A DNA stretch of 64,000 bases, taken from contig NZ_LMKH01000036.1 in assembly GCF_001421415.1 (NCBI RefSeq), forward strand, positions 134,611 through 198,610. The letters are read 5' to 3'. The position numbers were made by a program, and so were the translations under genes. Position 1 is the first letter of the stretch, and every line of letters starts with the position of its first letter. Shown one piece after another: positions 51,983-60,247 of this stretch. This DNA is from Sphingomonas sp. Leaf208. Lineage in GTDB: Bacteria > Pseudomonadota > Alphaproteobacteria > Sphingomonadales > Sphingomonadaceae. Under the pieces are notes generated by a model. The model saw nothing but the letters and a program-made list of their open reading frames with translations, was not told where the DNA came from and ran no database searches.

Positions 51983-53371
51983 TCAGCGGCCGAGCATCGA
52001 TTCGGGTTTGACGACGCGGTCGAAGGTTTCGGCGTCGACGAGGCCGAGCGCGAGGCCCGCCTCCTTCAGCGTCAGGCCTTCGGCGTGCGCGTATTTGGCG
52101 ATCTTCGCGGCGGCGTCGTAGCCGATCTCGGGGGCCAGCGCCGTCACCAGCATCAGCGAGCGGTCGAGCAGCTCGGCGATCCGCCCGCGATTGGGTTCGA
52201 TGCCGTCGACGCAGCGTTCCGCGAACCCTTCCATTGCAGTCGCCAGCAGGTCGATCGAGCGGAGCACGTTGGCGCCGATTAGCGGCTTGAACACGTTCAA
52301 TTCGAGGTGGCCCTGCATCCCGCCGACCGTCACCGCGACGTGATTGCCCATCACCTGGCCGGCGACCATCGTCAGCATCTCGCACTGGGTGGGATTCACC
52401 TTGCCCGGCATGATCGAGCTGCCGGGCTCGTTCGCGGGAAGGTCGATCTCGCCGAAGCCGCAGCGGGGACCGGAGCCGAGCAGACGAATGTCGTTGGCGA
52501 TCTTGGTCAGCGCGACCGCCAGCGTGTTGAGCGTGCCCGAGAGGTGGACGAGCGGGTCATTCGACGCGAGTGCCTCGAATTTGTTGCGCGCGCTGACGAA
52601 CGGCAGGCCGGTGATTGCCGCCAGTTCGTGCGCGATCGCGTCGCCAAAGCCGGCGGGGGCGTTGAGGCCGGTGCCGACTGCGGTGCCACCCTGCGCGAGG
52701 ATGACCATGCCGTGGCTGATCGCGGGCTCGATACGGTGACGGCAGCGGTAGAGCTGGTTCGCATAACCCGAGAATTCCTGGCCGAGCGTCAGCGGCGTCG
52801 CGTCCTGTAGGTGCGTGCGGCCGATCTTAACGATGTCGTCCCAGGCGTTGGCCTTCGCATCGAGCGCGGCGTGGAGCTTGTCGAGCGCGGGGATCAGGCG
52901 GTTAGTGGTGGCGATCGCGGCGGCGATGTGGAGCGCGGTCGGGAAGCTGTCGTTCGACGACTGGCTCATGTTGACGTGGTCGTTGGGGTGGACCGGCGAC
53001 TTGCCGCCGCGGGTGCCGGTGAGGACCTCGTTCGCGCGGCCGGCGATCACCTCGTTGGCGTTCATGTTCGACTGCGTGCCGCTGCCGGTCTGCCAGATGA
53101 CGAGCGGGAACTGGTCGTCGAGCTTGCCGTCGATGACCTCCTGCGCGGCGGAGTCGATCGCGGCGGCGATGGTTTCGTCGAGGCCGTGGGTGCGGTTTAC
53201 GCGGGCTGCGGCTTGTTTGACGAGGGCGAGCGCGTGGACGATCTCGATCGGCATGCGTTCGCGTGTGGCGAAGGGGAAGTTTTCGATCGAGCGTTCGGTT
53301 TGCGCGCCCCAGTATGCGGCGGCTGGGACTTCGATCGGGCCGATCGTGTCGGTTTCTGTGCGGGTGGTCAT
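51983..53371 (-). CDS. fumC: Fumarate hydratase, class II
   Basis: A 462-residue oxygen-stable fumarase of the TCA cycle (E. coli FumC 467). It has the start TDTIGPIEVPAAAYWGAQTE, catalytic helix region GSGTQSNMNANEVIA, IGRTHLQDATPLTLGQEF and the superfamily signature GSSIMPGKVNPTQCEM with the catalytic serine. Encoded 186 bp downstream of sspB, after repeat family F. Confidence 0.97.
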   Translation of the reverse strand: MTTRTETDTIGPIEVPAAAYWGAQTERSIENFPFATRERMPIEIVHALALVKQAAARVNRTHGLDETIAAAIDSAAQEVIDGKLDDQFPLVIWQTGSGTQSNMNANEVIAGRANEVLTGTRGGKSPVHPNDHVNMSQSSNDSFPTALHIAAAIATTNRLIPALDKLHAALDAKANAWDDIVKIGRTHLQDATPLTLGQEFSGYANQLYRCRHRIEPAISHGMVILAQGGTAVGTGLNAPAGFGDAIAHELAAITGLPFVSARNKFEALASNDPLVHLSGTLNTLAVALTKIANDIRLLGSGPRCGFGEIDLPANEPGSSIMPGKVNPTQCEMLTMVAGQVMGNHVAVTVGGMQGHLELNVFKPLIGANVLRSIDLLATAMEGFAERCVDGIEPNRGRIAELLDRSLMLVTALAPEIGYDAAAKIAKYAHAEGLTLKEAGLALGLVDAETFDRVVKPESMLGR

Positions 53372-53401
53372 AGGGGGAGAACCTTCCGGGGCTTGCGTGG
53401 G

Positions 53402-53551
53402 TCCCTCGCCCCTTCGGGGAGAGGGAGGGAGGAGCCGCAGGCGACGGAAGGGTGAGGGGTTTTGGGAGGAAGCGGCCTTAGCCTCACTCCCCTCTCCCTT
53501 CTCACGGCAAGTGCCGCGGGCCCCTTCCCTCTCCCCGTAGGGGCGAGGGAG
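53402..53551. repeat. Inverted repeat, family F (copy 2, extended)
   Basis: Left block CCTCGCCCCTTCGGGGAGAG and GAGGGAGGAGCCGCAGGCGA, right block TCACGGCAAGTGCCGCGGGC then CCCTTCCCTCTCCCCGTAGG. The two halves are inverted relative to each other over about 45 bp. It fills the sspB-fumC gap. Confidence 0.8.
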
Positions 53552-53557
53552 TTTGGG

Positions 53558-54043
53558 TCACTTCTTCCGTTTGAAATCCACGGCTACGACGTTCGAGCCA
53601 TCCTCGATCGGCACCGCGGTCGGGCCGTCGTTTTCCGCTTCGTCGTGGTCGCCGAGCGCGTCCTCCGCACCTTCTTGCGCCTGGAAGCGGAGTTCGAAGC
53701 TTACCGCCGGGTCCTGGAACGCTGTGATCGCCGAGTACGGGATTACCAGCTTCGACGGCACCTGATTGAACGACAGCCCGATCGAGAAGCGCTCGTCGTC
53801 GACGATGAGGTCCCAGTAGCGGTTCTGCATGACGATCGTCATCTCGTCCGGGAAGCGCTCGATCAGCCGCTTGGGGATGTCGACGCCGGGGGCCTGCGTC
53901 TTGAAGGTGATGTAGAAATGATGCTCGCCGGGAAGCCCGCCGGCCTCCGCGACCGAACCGAGCACGCGGCCGACCACGGCACGCAGGGCTTCTTGTACGA
54001 TCTCGTCGTACGGAATCAGGCTATCGGGCAGTCCATCGGTCAT
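53558..54043 (-). CDS. sspB: ClpXP adaptor SspB (alpha-proteobacterial type)
   Basis: A 161-residue SspB homologue delivering ssrA-tagged proteins to ClpXP. The substrate-binding fold is marked by HHFYITFKTQAPGVDIPKRL, MTIVMQNRYWDLIVDDERFSIGLSF and QVPSKLVIPYSAITAFQDPAVSFELRF. The acidic, flexible C-terminus ends NVVAVDFKRKK, whose V-V-x-V-D-F-x-K/R residues form the ClpX-binding tail. Divergent from hisB. Confidence 0.93.
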   Translation of the reverse strand: MTDGLPDSLIPYDEIVQEALRAVVGRVLGSVAEAGGLPGEHHFYITFKTQAPGVDIPKRLIERFPDEMTIVMQNRYWDLIVDDERFSIGLSFNQVPSKLVIPYSAITAFQDPAVSFELRFQAQEGAEDALGDHDEAENDGPTAVPIEDGSNVVAVDFKRKK

Positions 54044-54114
54044 ATCCCTTGGGTAGCGCCATTCGGATGCCGGTCAAGATTGCATGCGTCGTGGCGCACG
54101 TTATGGGAGGTGGC

Positions 54115-54702
54115 ATGCGCACCGCCACGATCACCCGCTCCACCGCCGAGACGGCGATCGACGTCACCGTGAACCTCGATGGGACCGGCGTGTACGACGT
54201 CGAGACCGGGGTCGGTTTCTTCGATCACATGCTCGAACAACTCTCGCGCCACTCGCTGATCGACATCCGCGTGCGGACCAAGGGCGATCTGCACATCGAC
54301 GAACATCATACCGTCGAGGATACCGGCATCGCGATCGGGCAGGCGTTCGCGCAGGCGCTCGGCGATAAACGCGGCATCGCGCGGTACGGCGATGCGCTGT
54401 CGCCGATGGACGAGACGCTGACGCGGGTGGCGCTGGATATTTCCGGGCGGCCTTGGCTGGTGTGGAAGGATTTGTTTTCGCAGAAGCGGCTCGGGGGGAT
54501 GGATACCGAGATGTTCGAGCATTTCTTTCACAGCTTCGCGCAGGCGGCGGGGATCACGCTGCACGTCGAGACGCTCTACGGGTCGAACAACCACCACATC
54601 GCCGAGGCGGCGTTCAAGGGTGTCGCACGTGCGATGCGGACCGCGATCGAGATCGACCCACGCAAGGCCGACGCTATTCCGTCGACCAAGGGAATCCTGT
54701 GA
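54115..54702 (+). CDS. hisB: Imidazoleglycerol-phosphate dehydratase
   Basis: A 195-residue HisB, sixth step of histidine synthesis. The metal-binding motifs are TGVGFFDHMLEQLSRHS, LHIDEHHTVEDTGIAIGQA and, towards the end, EHFFHSFAQAAGITLHVE and NNHHIAEAAFKGVARAM. It is the monofunctional dehydratase, without the phosphatase domain of enterobacterial HisB. Start ATG at 54115 behind GGGAGG. It overlaps the next gene by 4 bp and heads the histidine operon. Confidence 0.96.
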   Translation: MRTATITRSTAETAIDVTVNLDGTGVYDVETGVGFFDHMLEQLSRHSLIDIRVRTKGDLHIDEHHTVEDTGIAIGQAFAQALGDKRGIARYGDALSPMDETLTRVALDISGRPWLVWKDLFSQKRLGGMDTEMFEHFFHSFAQAAGITLHVETLYGSNNHHIAEAAFKGVARAMRTAIEIDPRKADAIPSTKGIL

Positions 54703-55016
54703 GCGATCCCTTTGCGCGGACCGACGCGCCGTTGTGCGTGGTCGTGCTGACCTATGGCGCGCCGCTGGATGCGATCGATGCGCGGATGAAGGAGCATGTC
54801 GCTTGGCTCGCCAAGGGCTATGCCGAGGGCGTGTTTCTCGCATCGGGCCGGCAAATTCCGCGTACCGGCGGCGTCATACTGATCCGCGGGGAGAAGGCGG
54901 CGGTCGAGGCGGTGGTCGCGACCGATCCTTTCGTGAGCGGTGGGCTGGCGACGGCTGAGATCACTGCATTCACGGCGAGCATGGTCTTGCCCGAGATCGC
55001 CGGGCTGCTGAAGTGA
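54699..55016 (+). CDS. YciI-family protein in the histidine operon
   Basis: A 105-residue YCII-like protein: VVVLTYGAPLDAIDARMKEHVAWLAKGYAEGVFLASGRQIPRTGG and so on, with the H-x-x-F/W pattern near H48-like position and the ferredoxin-like fold expected for YciI. Function unknown; YciI proteins are often small dehydrogenase-like or regulators. Its GTG start overlaps the hisB stop (GTGA), and its end overlaps hisH. That tight coupling suggests it travels with histidine synthesis in this lineage. Confidence 0.75.
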   Translation: MSDPFARTDAPLCVVVLTYGAPLDAIDARMKEHVAWLAKGYAEGVFLASGRQIPRTGGVILIRGEKAAVEAVVATDPFVSGGLATAEITAFTASMVLPEIAGLLK

Positions 55017-55633
55017 CGCTCGCGCTGATCGATTATGGCGCGGGGAATCTGCATTCGGTCGAGAATGCTTTGCGGACGGCGGGGTGTGTCGATCTGGTCG
55101 TGACTTCGGATGCGGACGTCGTTGCGAAAGCTGAGCGGATCGTGTTGCCGGGGGTGGGCGCGTATGGCGCTTGTGCGGCGGCTTTGCGCGCGGTGCCGGG
55201 GATGGTCGAGGCTTTGAACCGGCGGGTTCTGGATGAGGGTACGCCGTTTCTCGGGATCTGCGTCGGCATGCAGTTGATGGCCGAGGCTGGCGAAGAGATG
55301 GGGACGCATGCCGGGCTTGGCTGGGTTTCGGGGCGCGTGCGGCGGCTGGAGCCTGGGACGATGGAGGCGAAGGTGCCGCATATGGGGTGGAACGACGTCG
55401 TTCCCTCCGTCGCGCATCCGCTGATCGAGCCAGGCGAGGCTTATTTCCTGCATAGTTTTGCGTTCGAACCCTCTGATCCTGGGAGCGCCGACGTGCTTGC
55501 GACGACCGACCATGCTCGCCCGGTCACTGCGGCGATCGGTCGCGACACGATGATCGGCGTGCAGTTTCATCCTGAGAAGAGCCAGCGCTATGGCCTGGCC
55601 TTGCTCGAACGATTCCTGGAGTGGCGGCCGTGA
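55013..55633 (+). CDS. hisH: Imidazole glycerol phosphate synthase, glutamine amidotransferase subunit
   Basis: A 206-residue HisH, producing ammonia from glutamine for HisF. Triad: Cys in LGICVGMQLM, His and Glu in VQFHPEKSQ. Starts LALIDYGAGNLHSVENAL. GTG start at 55013 overlaps the YciI gene; its end overlaps hisA by 4 bp. Confidence 0.96.
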   Translation: MTLALIDYGAGNLHSVENALRTAGCVDLVVTSDADVVAKAERIVLPGVGAYGACAAALRAVPGMVEALNRRVLDEGTPFLGICVGMQLMAEAGEEMGTHAGLGWVSGRVRRLEPGTMEAKVPHMGWNDVVPSVAHPLIEPGEAYFLHSFAFEPSDPGSADVLATTDHARPVTAAIGRDTMIGVQFHPEKSQRYGLALLERFLEWRP

Positions 55634-56367
55634 GCCTGATTATCTTTCCCGCGATCGACCTGAAGGCGGGCCAGGTGGTGCGTCTCGCCGAGGGCGATAT
55701 GGACCGCGCGACCGTCTATGGCGACGATCCTGCGGCGCAGGCGATGCTGTTCGCCGAGGCGGGTGCGGAGCATCTGCACGTGGTCGATCTCGACGGGGCG
55801 TTCGCGGGGGCTTCGGTCAACGGCGACGCGGTGCGGTCGATCGTCGCGCAGTTTCCGGGGCATGTGCAGCTTGGCGGCGGTATCCGGACGCGGGCGAGCG
55901 TCGAGGGCTGGTTCGATCTGGGCGTGTCCCGCGTCGTGATCGGCACGGCGGCGCTGGAGGACCCCGAGTTCGTGCGCGGCGTCGCGAAGGATTTTCCCGG
56001 CGGGATCGTCGTCGCGGTCGACGCGAAGGACGGCATGGTCGCGACCAAGGGCTGGGCGGACGTGTCGACCACGACTGCCGTCGATCTTGCGCGGCGGTTC
56101 GAGGATGCGGGAGTGGCGTCGTTGCTGTTCACCGATGTCGGGCGCGACGGGATGCTCAAGGGGTGCAATGTCGACGCGACGGTCGATCTGGCGCGGTCGG
56201 TGGACATTCCGGTGATCGCTAGTGGCGGGGTGAAGGGCATTGCCGAGATCCACGTTCTCGCGTTGCATGTGCGGGATGGCGTCGAGGGCGTGATTACCGG
56301 GCGGGCTTTGTATGATGGCCGGCTCGATCTCGCGGCGGCGATGAGCGTGGCGAAGGCAGCAGGATGA
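55630..56367 (+). CDS. hisA: ProFAR isomerase (HisA)
   Basis: A 245-residue (beta/alpha)8 isomerase of the fourth histidine step. Catalytic aspartates are in FPAIDLKAGQVVRL (N-terminal) and FTDVGRDGMLKGCN (C-terminal half), with phosphate-binding GGIRT and ASGGVKGIAEI. The GTG at 55630 overlapping the hisH stop is used; GTG 55621 is another in-frame possibility. A repeat element follows its stop. Confidence 0.95.
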   Translation: MSLIIFPAIDLKAGQVVRLAEGDMDRATVYGDDPAAQAMLFAEAGAEHLHVVDLDGAFAGASVNGDAVRSIVAQFPGHVQLGGGIRTRASVEGWFDLGVSRVVIGTAALEDPEFVRGVAKDFPGGIVVAVDAKDGMVATKGWADVSTTTAVDLARRFEDAGVASLLFTDVGRDGMLKGCNVDATVDLARSVDIPVIASGGVKGIAEIHVLALHVRDGVEGVITGRALYDGRLDLAAAMSVAKAAG

Positions 56368-56609
56368 TTCACGCGGAGACGCGGAGACGCGGAGGAAGTG
56401 AGAGCTTTTCGCGCAGAGGCGCAGAGAACGCGGAGGAGGTGTGCGGCAGCATTCATTGCTTCCTCATTGGCAACAGAACCCCGCCCGCCCCAGCGCACCC
56501 TTTCTTCTCTGCATCCTCTGCGACTCTGCGCGAAAATTGCTTAGCGGCTTTGCCGCGTCTCCGCGTCTCCGCGTCTCCGCGTGAACAAAACCTTCGGCCC
56601 AGCGCATGA
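56364..56609. repeat. Inverted CGCGGAGACGCGGAG repeat between hisA and hisF
   Basis: TTCACGCGGAGACGCGGAGA at the left and TCTCCGCGTCTCCGCGTGAA at the right, with internal TCGCGCAGAGGCGCAGAG / CTCTGCGACTCTGCGCG inverted blocks. It can be read as an 81-codon frame overlapping both hisA and hisF by 4 bp. The peptide (starting MIHAETRRRG) is a sequence I recognise as a recurrent repeat-derived frame in bacterial genomes, so it is annotated as a repeat, not a gene. Confidence 0.85.
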
Positions 56610-57379
56610 CGGTTCGCGCGCGCGTCATTCCGTGTCTCGACGTTGCCGATGGGCGCGTGGTGAAGGGCGTAAACTTCGTTGAACTGCGTGATGCGGGCGA
56701 TCCGGTCGAGCAGGCGCGGGCGTATGATGCGGCCGGGGCGGACGAGCTGTGTTTCCTCGATATCGGTGCTTCCTATGAGGGTCGGGGTACGATTCTCGAC
56801 GTCGTGCGACGGACTGCGGCGGTGTGCTTCATGCCGCTTACCGTCGGCGGCGGTGTGCGGACGGCGGACGATGCGCGGGCATTGCTACTGGCGGGGGCGG
56901 ACAAGGTCGCGGTCAATTCGGCGGCGGTCGAGCGGCCGGAACTGGTCGCGGATATCGCCGAGCGTTTCGGCAGCCAGTGCTGCGTCGCGAGTGTCGATGC
57001 GCGGCGTTCCGGTGAAGGGTGGGAAGTGTTCACGCATGGCGGTCGGCGCGCGACCGGGATCGATGCGATCACGCATGCGCTGAAGCTTGCCGAACTGGGC
57101 GCGGGCGAATTGCTCGTCACGTCGATGGACCGTGACGGCACGCGCAGTGGTTACGACCTCGACCTGATCCGGGCGATTTCCGACCGGGTGAGCGTACCCG
57201 TGGTGGCGAGCGGTGGGGTCGGTGGGCTCGACGATCTGGTGGCAGGGATCCGCGACGGGCATGCGAGCGCAGTGCTAGCGGCGTCGATCTTCCATTTCGG
57301 GCAGGCATCGATCGGCGATGCGCACGCCGCGCTGGCGGCGGCGGGGATTCCCGTGCGCTCGCCGATGCGTCCGGCCTGA
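56606..57379 (+). CDS. hisF: Imidazole glycerol phosphate synthase cyclase subunit
   Basis: A 257-residue HisF barrel that closes the imidazole ring with ammonia from HisH. The catalytic Asp11 is in RVIPCLDVADGRVVKG and the second aspartate in LVTSMDRDGTRSGYD; phosphate sites are GGGVRT and VASGGVGGLDDL. It starts 236 bp after the hisA stop, just after the inverted repeat, with 4-bp overlap to the repeat frame. Confidence 0.97.
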   Translation: MTVRARVIPCLDVADGRVVKGVNFVELRDAGDPVEQARAYDAAGADELCFLDIGASYEGRGTILDVVRRTAAVCFMPLTVGGGVRTADDARALLLAGADKVAVNSAAVERPELVADIAERFGSQCCVASVDARRSGEGWEVFTHGGRRATGIDAITHALKLAELGAGELLVTSMDRDGTRSGYDLDLIRAISDRVSVPVVASGGVGGLDDLVAGIRDGHASAVLAASIFHFGQASIGDAHAALAAAGIPVRSPMRPA

Positions 57380-57383
57380 TCTA

Positions 57384-57560
57384 ATGATCGCACTGCCCTT
57401 CCTCGCGGTGCAATCGGGGCATAGCGGCATCGTTCATCCCCGCACCGGGCCCGAACTGTCGGACATCGCACTCTTCGGGTTTGCAGCGATCGGCGTGTGG
57501 CTGGTGCGGCGGGCGTTGCGGAAGCGGTTCGCGAAGACCAAACGACCCGCAGAGGATTGA
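57384..57560 (+). CDS. Small single-helix protein between hisF and hisE
   Basis: A 58-residue protein with a central hydrophobic segment (about residues 27-42, IALFGFAAIGVWLVRRAL) and a strongly basic C-terminus. It begins 4 bp after hisF and ends 32 bp before hisE. No family recognised; likely a membrane-bound peptide or a by-product of packing. Confidence 0.5.
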   Translation: MIALPFLAVQSGHSGIVHPRTGPELSDIALFGFAAIGVWLVRRALRKRFAKTKRPAED

Positions 57561-57592
57561 CCCGCCTGCGCACCTGCTCCAGCACGCCGCGC

Positions 57593-57910
57593 ATGGACCC
57601 CGTATTCGACCGCCTCGAGGCGACCATCCGCGCCCGCCGCGATGCGCCCGCCGACACTTCCTATACCGCGAGCCTGTTCGCGAAAGGCCGCCCGAAGATC
57701 GCGCAGAAGCTCGGCGAGGAAGCCGTCGAGACGGTGATCGCGGCGTGCTCGGGCGACGAAGCGAGCATCGTGCCGGAAGCGGCCGACTTGATGTTCCATC
57801 TGGCCGTGTTGCTGGCGGATGCAGGGCTTAGCCTAGACGACGTGCGAGCCGAGTTGGAGCGGCGCGAGGGTGTTGGCGGCTTGGTCGAGAAGGCCGGGCG
57901 GACGGGCTGA
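57593..57910 (+). CDS. hisE: Phosphoribosyl-ATP pyrophosphatase
   Basis: A 105-residue HisE (MazG-like fold) catalysing the second histidine step. It has the DTSYTASLFAKGRPKIAQKLGEEAVETVIAA signature in pieces, with E-E-x-x-E/D metal-binding residues in LGEEAVETV and EAADLMFHLAVLLADAGL. The ATG at 57593 fits the family. Confidence 0.95.
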   Translation: MDPVFDRLEATIRARRDAPADTSYTASLFAKGRPKIAQKLGEEAVETVIAACSGDEASIVPEAADLMFHLAVLLADAGLSLDDVRAELERREGVGGLVEKAGRTG

Positions 57911-57911
57911 C

Positions 57912-58013
57912 CTGCCGCTTGCGGGAGGGGGCGGGGGAGGGCATGACGCACATGCTCCGCCGGGATCGGGATGGCCAGCCCCTCCCCTAACCCCTCCCGC
58001 AAGCGCGAGAGGA
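57912..58013. repeat. Inverted repeat, family E (copy 2)
   Basis: CTGCCGCTTGCGGGAGGGGG CGGGGGAGGG at the left, CCCCTCCCCTAACCCCTCCC GCAAGCGCGAGAGG at the right. The right arm ends in GAGAGG, which serves as the ribosome-binding site of the HIT gene. Confidence 0.85.
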
Positions 58014-58017
58014 ATAT

Positions 58018-58395
58018 ATGTCGATCGACGCCACCCAGCCTTATGACGACCAGAACATCTTCGCGAAGATCCTGCGCGGCGAGATCCCGTCGAAGCGGGT
58101 GTACGAAGATGACTTTGCGATCGCCTTTCATGACATCAATCCGCAGGCGCCGACGCATCTGCTCGTGATCCCCAAGGGCGCATACGTGTCCTGGGACGAT
58201 TTTTCCGCGCGTGCGCCAGACGCCGAGATCGCCGGGTTCATCCGCGCGGTGGGCACCGTCGCGCGCGCCACCGGCCTTGTCGAACCGGGCTATCGCCTGC
58301 TCGCGAACATCGGGCAGGACGGACACCAGGAGGTGCCGCATCTGCATGTTCATGTCTTCGGCGGGCGCCCGCTCGGGCCGATGCTGACGCGATAG
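58018..58395 (+). CDS. HIT-family hydrolase (HinT-like)
   Basis: A 125-residue HIT protein hydrolysing nucleotide phosphoramidates. The histidine triad is HLHVHVFGGR (His-x-His-x-His), and the start NIFAKILRGEIPSKRVYEDD and HLLVIPKGAY are typical of HinT. It follows hisE after a repeat; hisE-hinT neighbourhoods are common in alphaproteobacteria. Confidence 0.94.
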   Translation: MSIDATQPYDDQNIFAKILRGEIPSKRVYEDDFAIAFHDINPQAPTHLLVIPKGAYVSWDDFSARAPDAEIAGFIRAVGTVARATGLVEPGYRLLANIGQDGHQEVPHLHVHVFGGRPLGPMLTR

Positions 58396-58507
58396 GCCAG
58401 CTTCACCGCACTAAAGGATTGCGCGTAATAAAATTGCCATTAGGCTCGGGCGCTTGAGCAAAGGGGGCCATTTGACCCGGCCCTCGCTATCCCCGGGGGA
58501 CACCGCG

Positions 58508-60118
58508 TTGATTTTTGGTCGCGTAAAATCGCTGGATGCCATTCTGGCGACGGCAGAGAAAAAGGGTCTGGCGCGAACGCTCAGCGCGTTCCAGCTGACG
58601 CTGCTGGGCGTCGGTGCGGTGATCGGCACGGGTATCTTCGTGCTGACGTCCGAAGCCGCGCAGAAGGCCGGGCCGGGCATGTTGCTGAGCTTCGTCGTCG
58701 CAGGCTTCGTCTGCGCGGTTGCGGCGCTCTGCTATTCCGAACTCGCGTCGATGGTGCCGGTGTCGGGCTCGGCCTACACCTACACCTACGCCGTCACGGG
58801 TGAGTTGCTGGCGTGGATGGTCGGCTGGGCGCTCATCCTCGAATATGCGGTCGGCGCGAGCGCGGTTGCGGTGGGGTGGTCGAACCATTTGGCCGGGCTG
58901 CTCGACGGGATCGGCTTCCATATTCCCAACGGGTTGCGCAACGCGGACGCGCTGATGGCGAACGTCCAGGTCGCGTTCGGCGCGACGCCCAACGCAGATC
59001 TTCAGACCGCGATGACCGTTGGCGGGTTCATCAACCTGCCCGCGGTGATCGTCATCGCGCTGGTCACTTGGCTGCTGGTGGTGGGCACGACCGAGAGCGC
59101 ACGCGTCAACGCGGTGCTGGTGCTGATCAAGATCGCCGCGCTGACTGCGTTCATCGCGCTGACGATCCCGGTCCTTAAAGCCGATAATTTTCATCCGTTC
59201 CTGCCCTACGGCGTCGGCAATCCGCTGAGCTCGTCGGGTGTCGGCGTGCTGGGTGCGGCGGCGTCGATCTTCTTCGCCTATGTCGGCTTCGATGCGGTTT
59301 CGACGGCGGCGGAGGAGACCAAGAACCCGCAGCGCAACGTGCCGATCGGGCTGATCGCCAGCCTCGGCATCTGTACGTTGTTCTACCTGCTGGTCGCGTC
59401 GGGCGCGATCGGTGCGATCGGTGCGAACCCGGTGACGACCGCCGATGGCGGTATCCTGGCACCGGGCTCGGCCGAGATGGCCGGGCGTTGCGCGGCGATC
59501 GTCGCCGGCGGCGCGATGGAGCCGCTGGTGTGCTCGAAGGAAGCACTCGTCCATGTGCTTCAGGTCATCAACTGGCCGATCATGGGCCGGCTGGTCGGGC
59601 TTGCGGCGGTACTGGCGCTGCCATCCGTCGTGCTGATGATGATGTTCGGCCAGACCCGCGTGTTCTTCACGATGGCGCGCGACGGCCTGTTGCCCGCCAA
59701 GCTCGCGTCGATCCACCCGAAGTTCCGTACGCCACACGTCGTCACGGTCGTGACGGGTATCGCCGCGGCGATCGCAGCGGCGGTGCTGCCGGTCGGCAAG
59801 CTCGCCGATTATTCGAACGCGGGGACGTTGTTCGCGTTCATGATGGTGGCGATCTCGGTGATGGTCCTGCGCAAGACCGATCCCGGCCGCAAGCGTCCGT
59901 TCCGCACGCCGGCGGTGTATATCGTCGCGCCGCTCGCGATCATCGGCTGCGTCGGGCTGTACCTGTCACTGCCGTTGACCGCCAAGCTGGTGCTGCCGGG
60001 CTGGGGTGCGATCGGGTTGGCGATCTACTTCCTGTATAGCCGCTCGCGCAGTCATGTCGGGCTGGGGCTCGACGATGGTGTAGCAGAGGACGACCGGACG
60101 CCTCCGGCCAGCCACTGA
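58508..60118 (+). CDS. APC-superfamily amino-acid permease
   Basis: A 536-residue permease with about 12-14 helices, of the cationic amino-acid transporter (CAT/YfnA) branch. It has the helix-1 loop GVGAVIGTGIFVLTSEAAQKAGPGMLLSF (glycine-rich unwound segment), CYSELASMVPVSGSAYTYTYA, and FFAYVGFDAVSTAAEETKNPQRNVPIG, which are hallmark regions. Start chosen is TTG at 58508 behind GGGGGA, giving MIFGRVKSLDAILATAEKKG; a TTG at 58454 is upstream. Substrate not determined. Confidence 0.9.
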   Translation: MIFGRVKSLDAILATAEKKGLARTLSAFQLTLLGVGAVIGTGIFVLTSEAAQKAGPGMLLSFVVAGFVCAVAALCYSELASMVPVSGSAYTYTYAVTGELLAWMVGWALILEYAVGASAVAVGWSNHLAGLLDGIGFHIPNGLRNADALMANVQVAFGATPNADLQTAMTVGGFINLPAVIVIALVTWLLVVGTTESARVNAVLVLIKIAALTAFIALTIPVLKADNFHPFLPYGVGNPLSSSGVGVLGAAASIFFAYVGFDAVSTAAEETKNPQRNVPIGLIASLGICTLFYLLVASGAIGAIGANPVTTADGGILAPGSAEMAGRCAAIVAGGAMEPLVCSKEALVHVLQVINWPIMGRLVGLAAVLALPSVVLMMMFGQTRVFFTMARDGLLPAKLASIHPKFRTPHVVTVVTGIAAAIAAAVLPVGKLADYSNAGTLFAFMMVAISVMVLRKTDPGRKRPFRTPAVYIVAPLAIIGCVGLYLSLPLTAKLVLPGWGAIGLAIYFLYSRSRSHVGLGLDDGVAEDDRTPPASH

Positions 60119-60130
60119 TCGAGTCCAACG

Positions 60131-60170
60131 AAAAAAAGGGCCGCGGGAGAAACTCCCGCGGCCCTTTTTT
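60131..60170. terminator. Strong bidirectional terminator
   Basis: A tract of seven A, the 12-bp stem GGGCCGCGGGAG / CTCCCGCGGCCC with loop AAA, and six T. It serves the permease gene and, on the other strand, the convergent kinase gene. Confidence 0.9.
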
Positions 60171-60187
60171 GTGCCTTCGCACCAAGC

Positions 60188-60243
60188 TTGTTCTCCCGCG
60201 GAGGCGGGAGCCCAGTCTGCGTCCCCGCCTTCGCGGGGACACG
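60188..60243. repeat. Short inverted repeat, family C (copy 5)
   Basis: TGTTCTCCCGCGGAGGCGGG AGCCCAGTCTGCGTCCCC then GCCTTCGCGGGGACACG. It lies between the terminator and the end of the kinase gene. Confidence 0.85.
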
Positions 60244-60247
60244 TGCC

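Noticed and set aside
56364..56609. The 81-codon frame between hisA and hisF as a protein gene
   Set aside because: Its product follows the inverted repeat and has a repeat-derived composition (ETRRRG, FSRRGAENAE), so it is treated as a repeat; its possible coupling role is listed as a finding.
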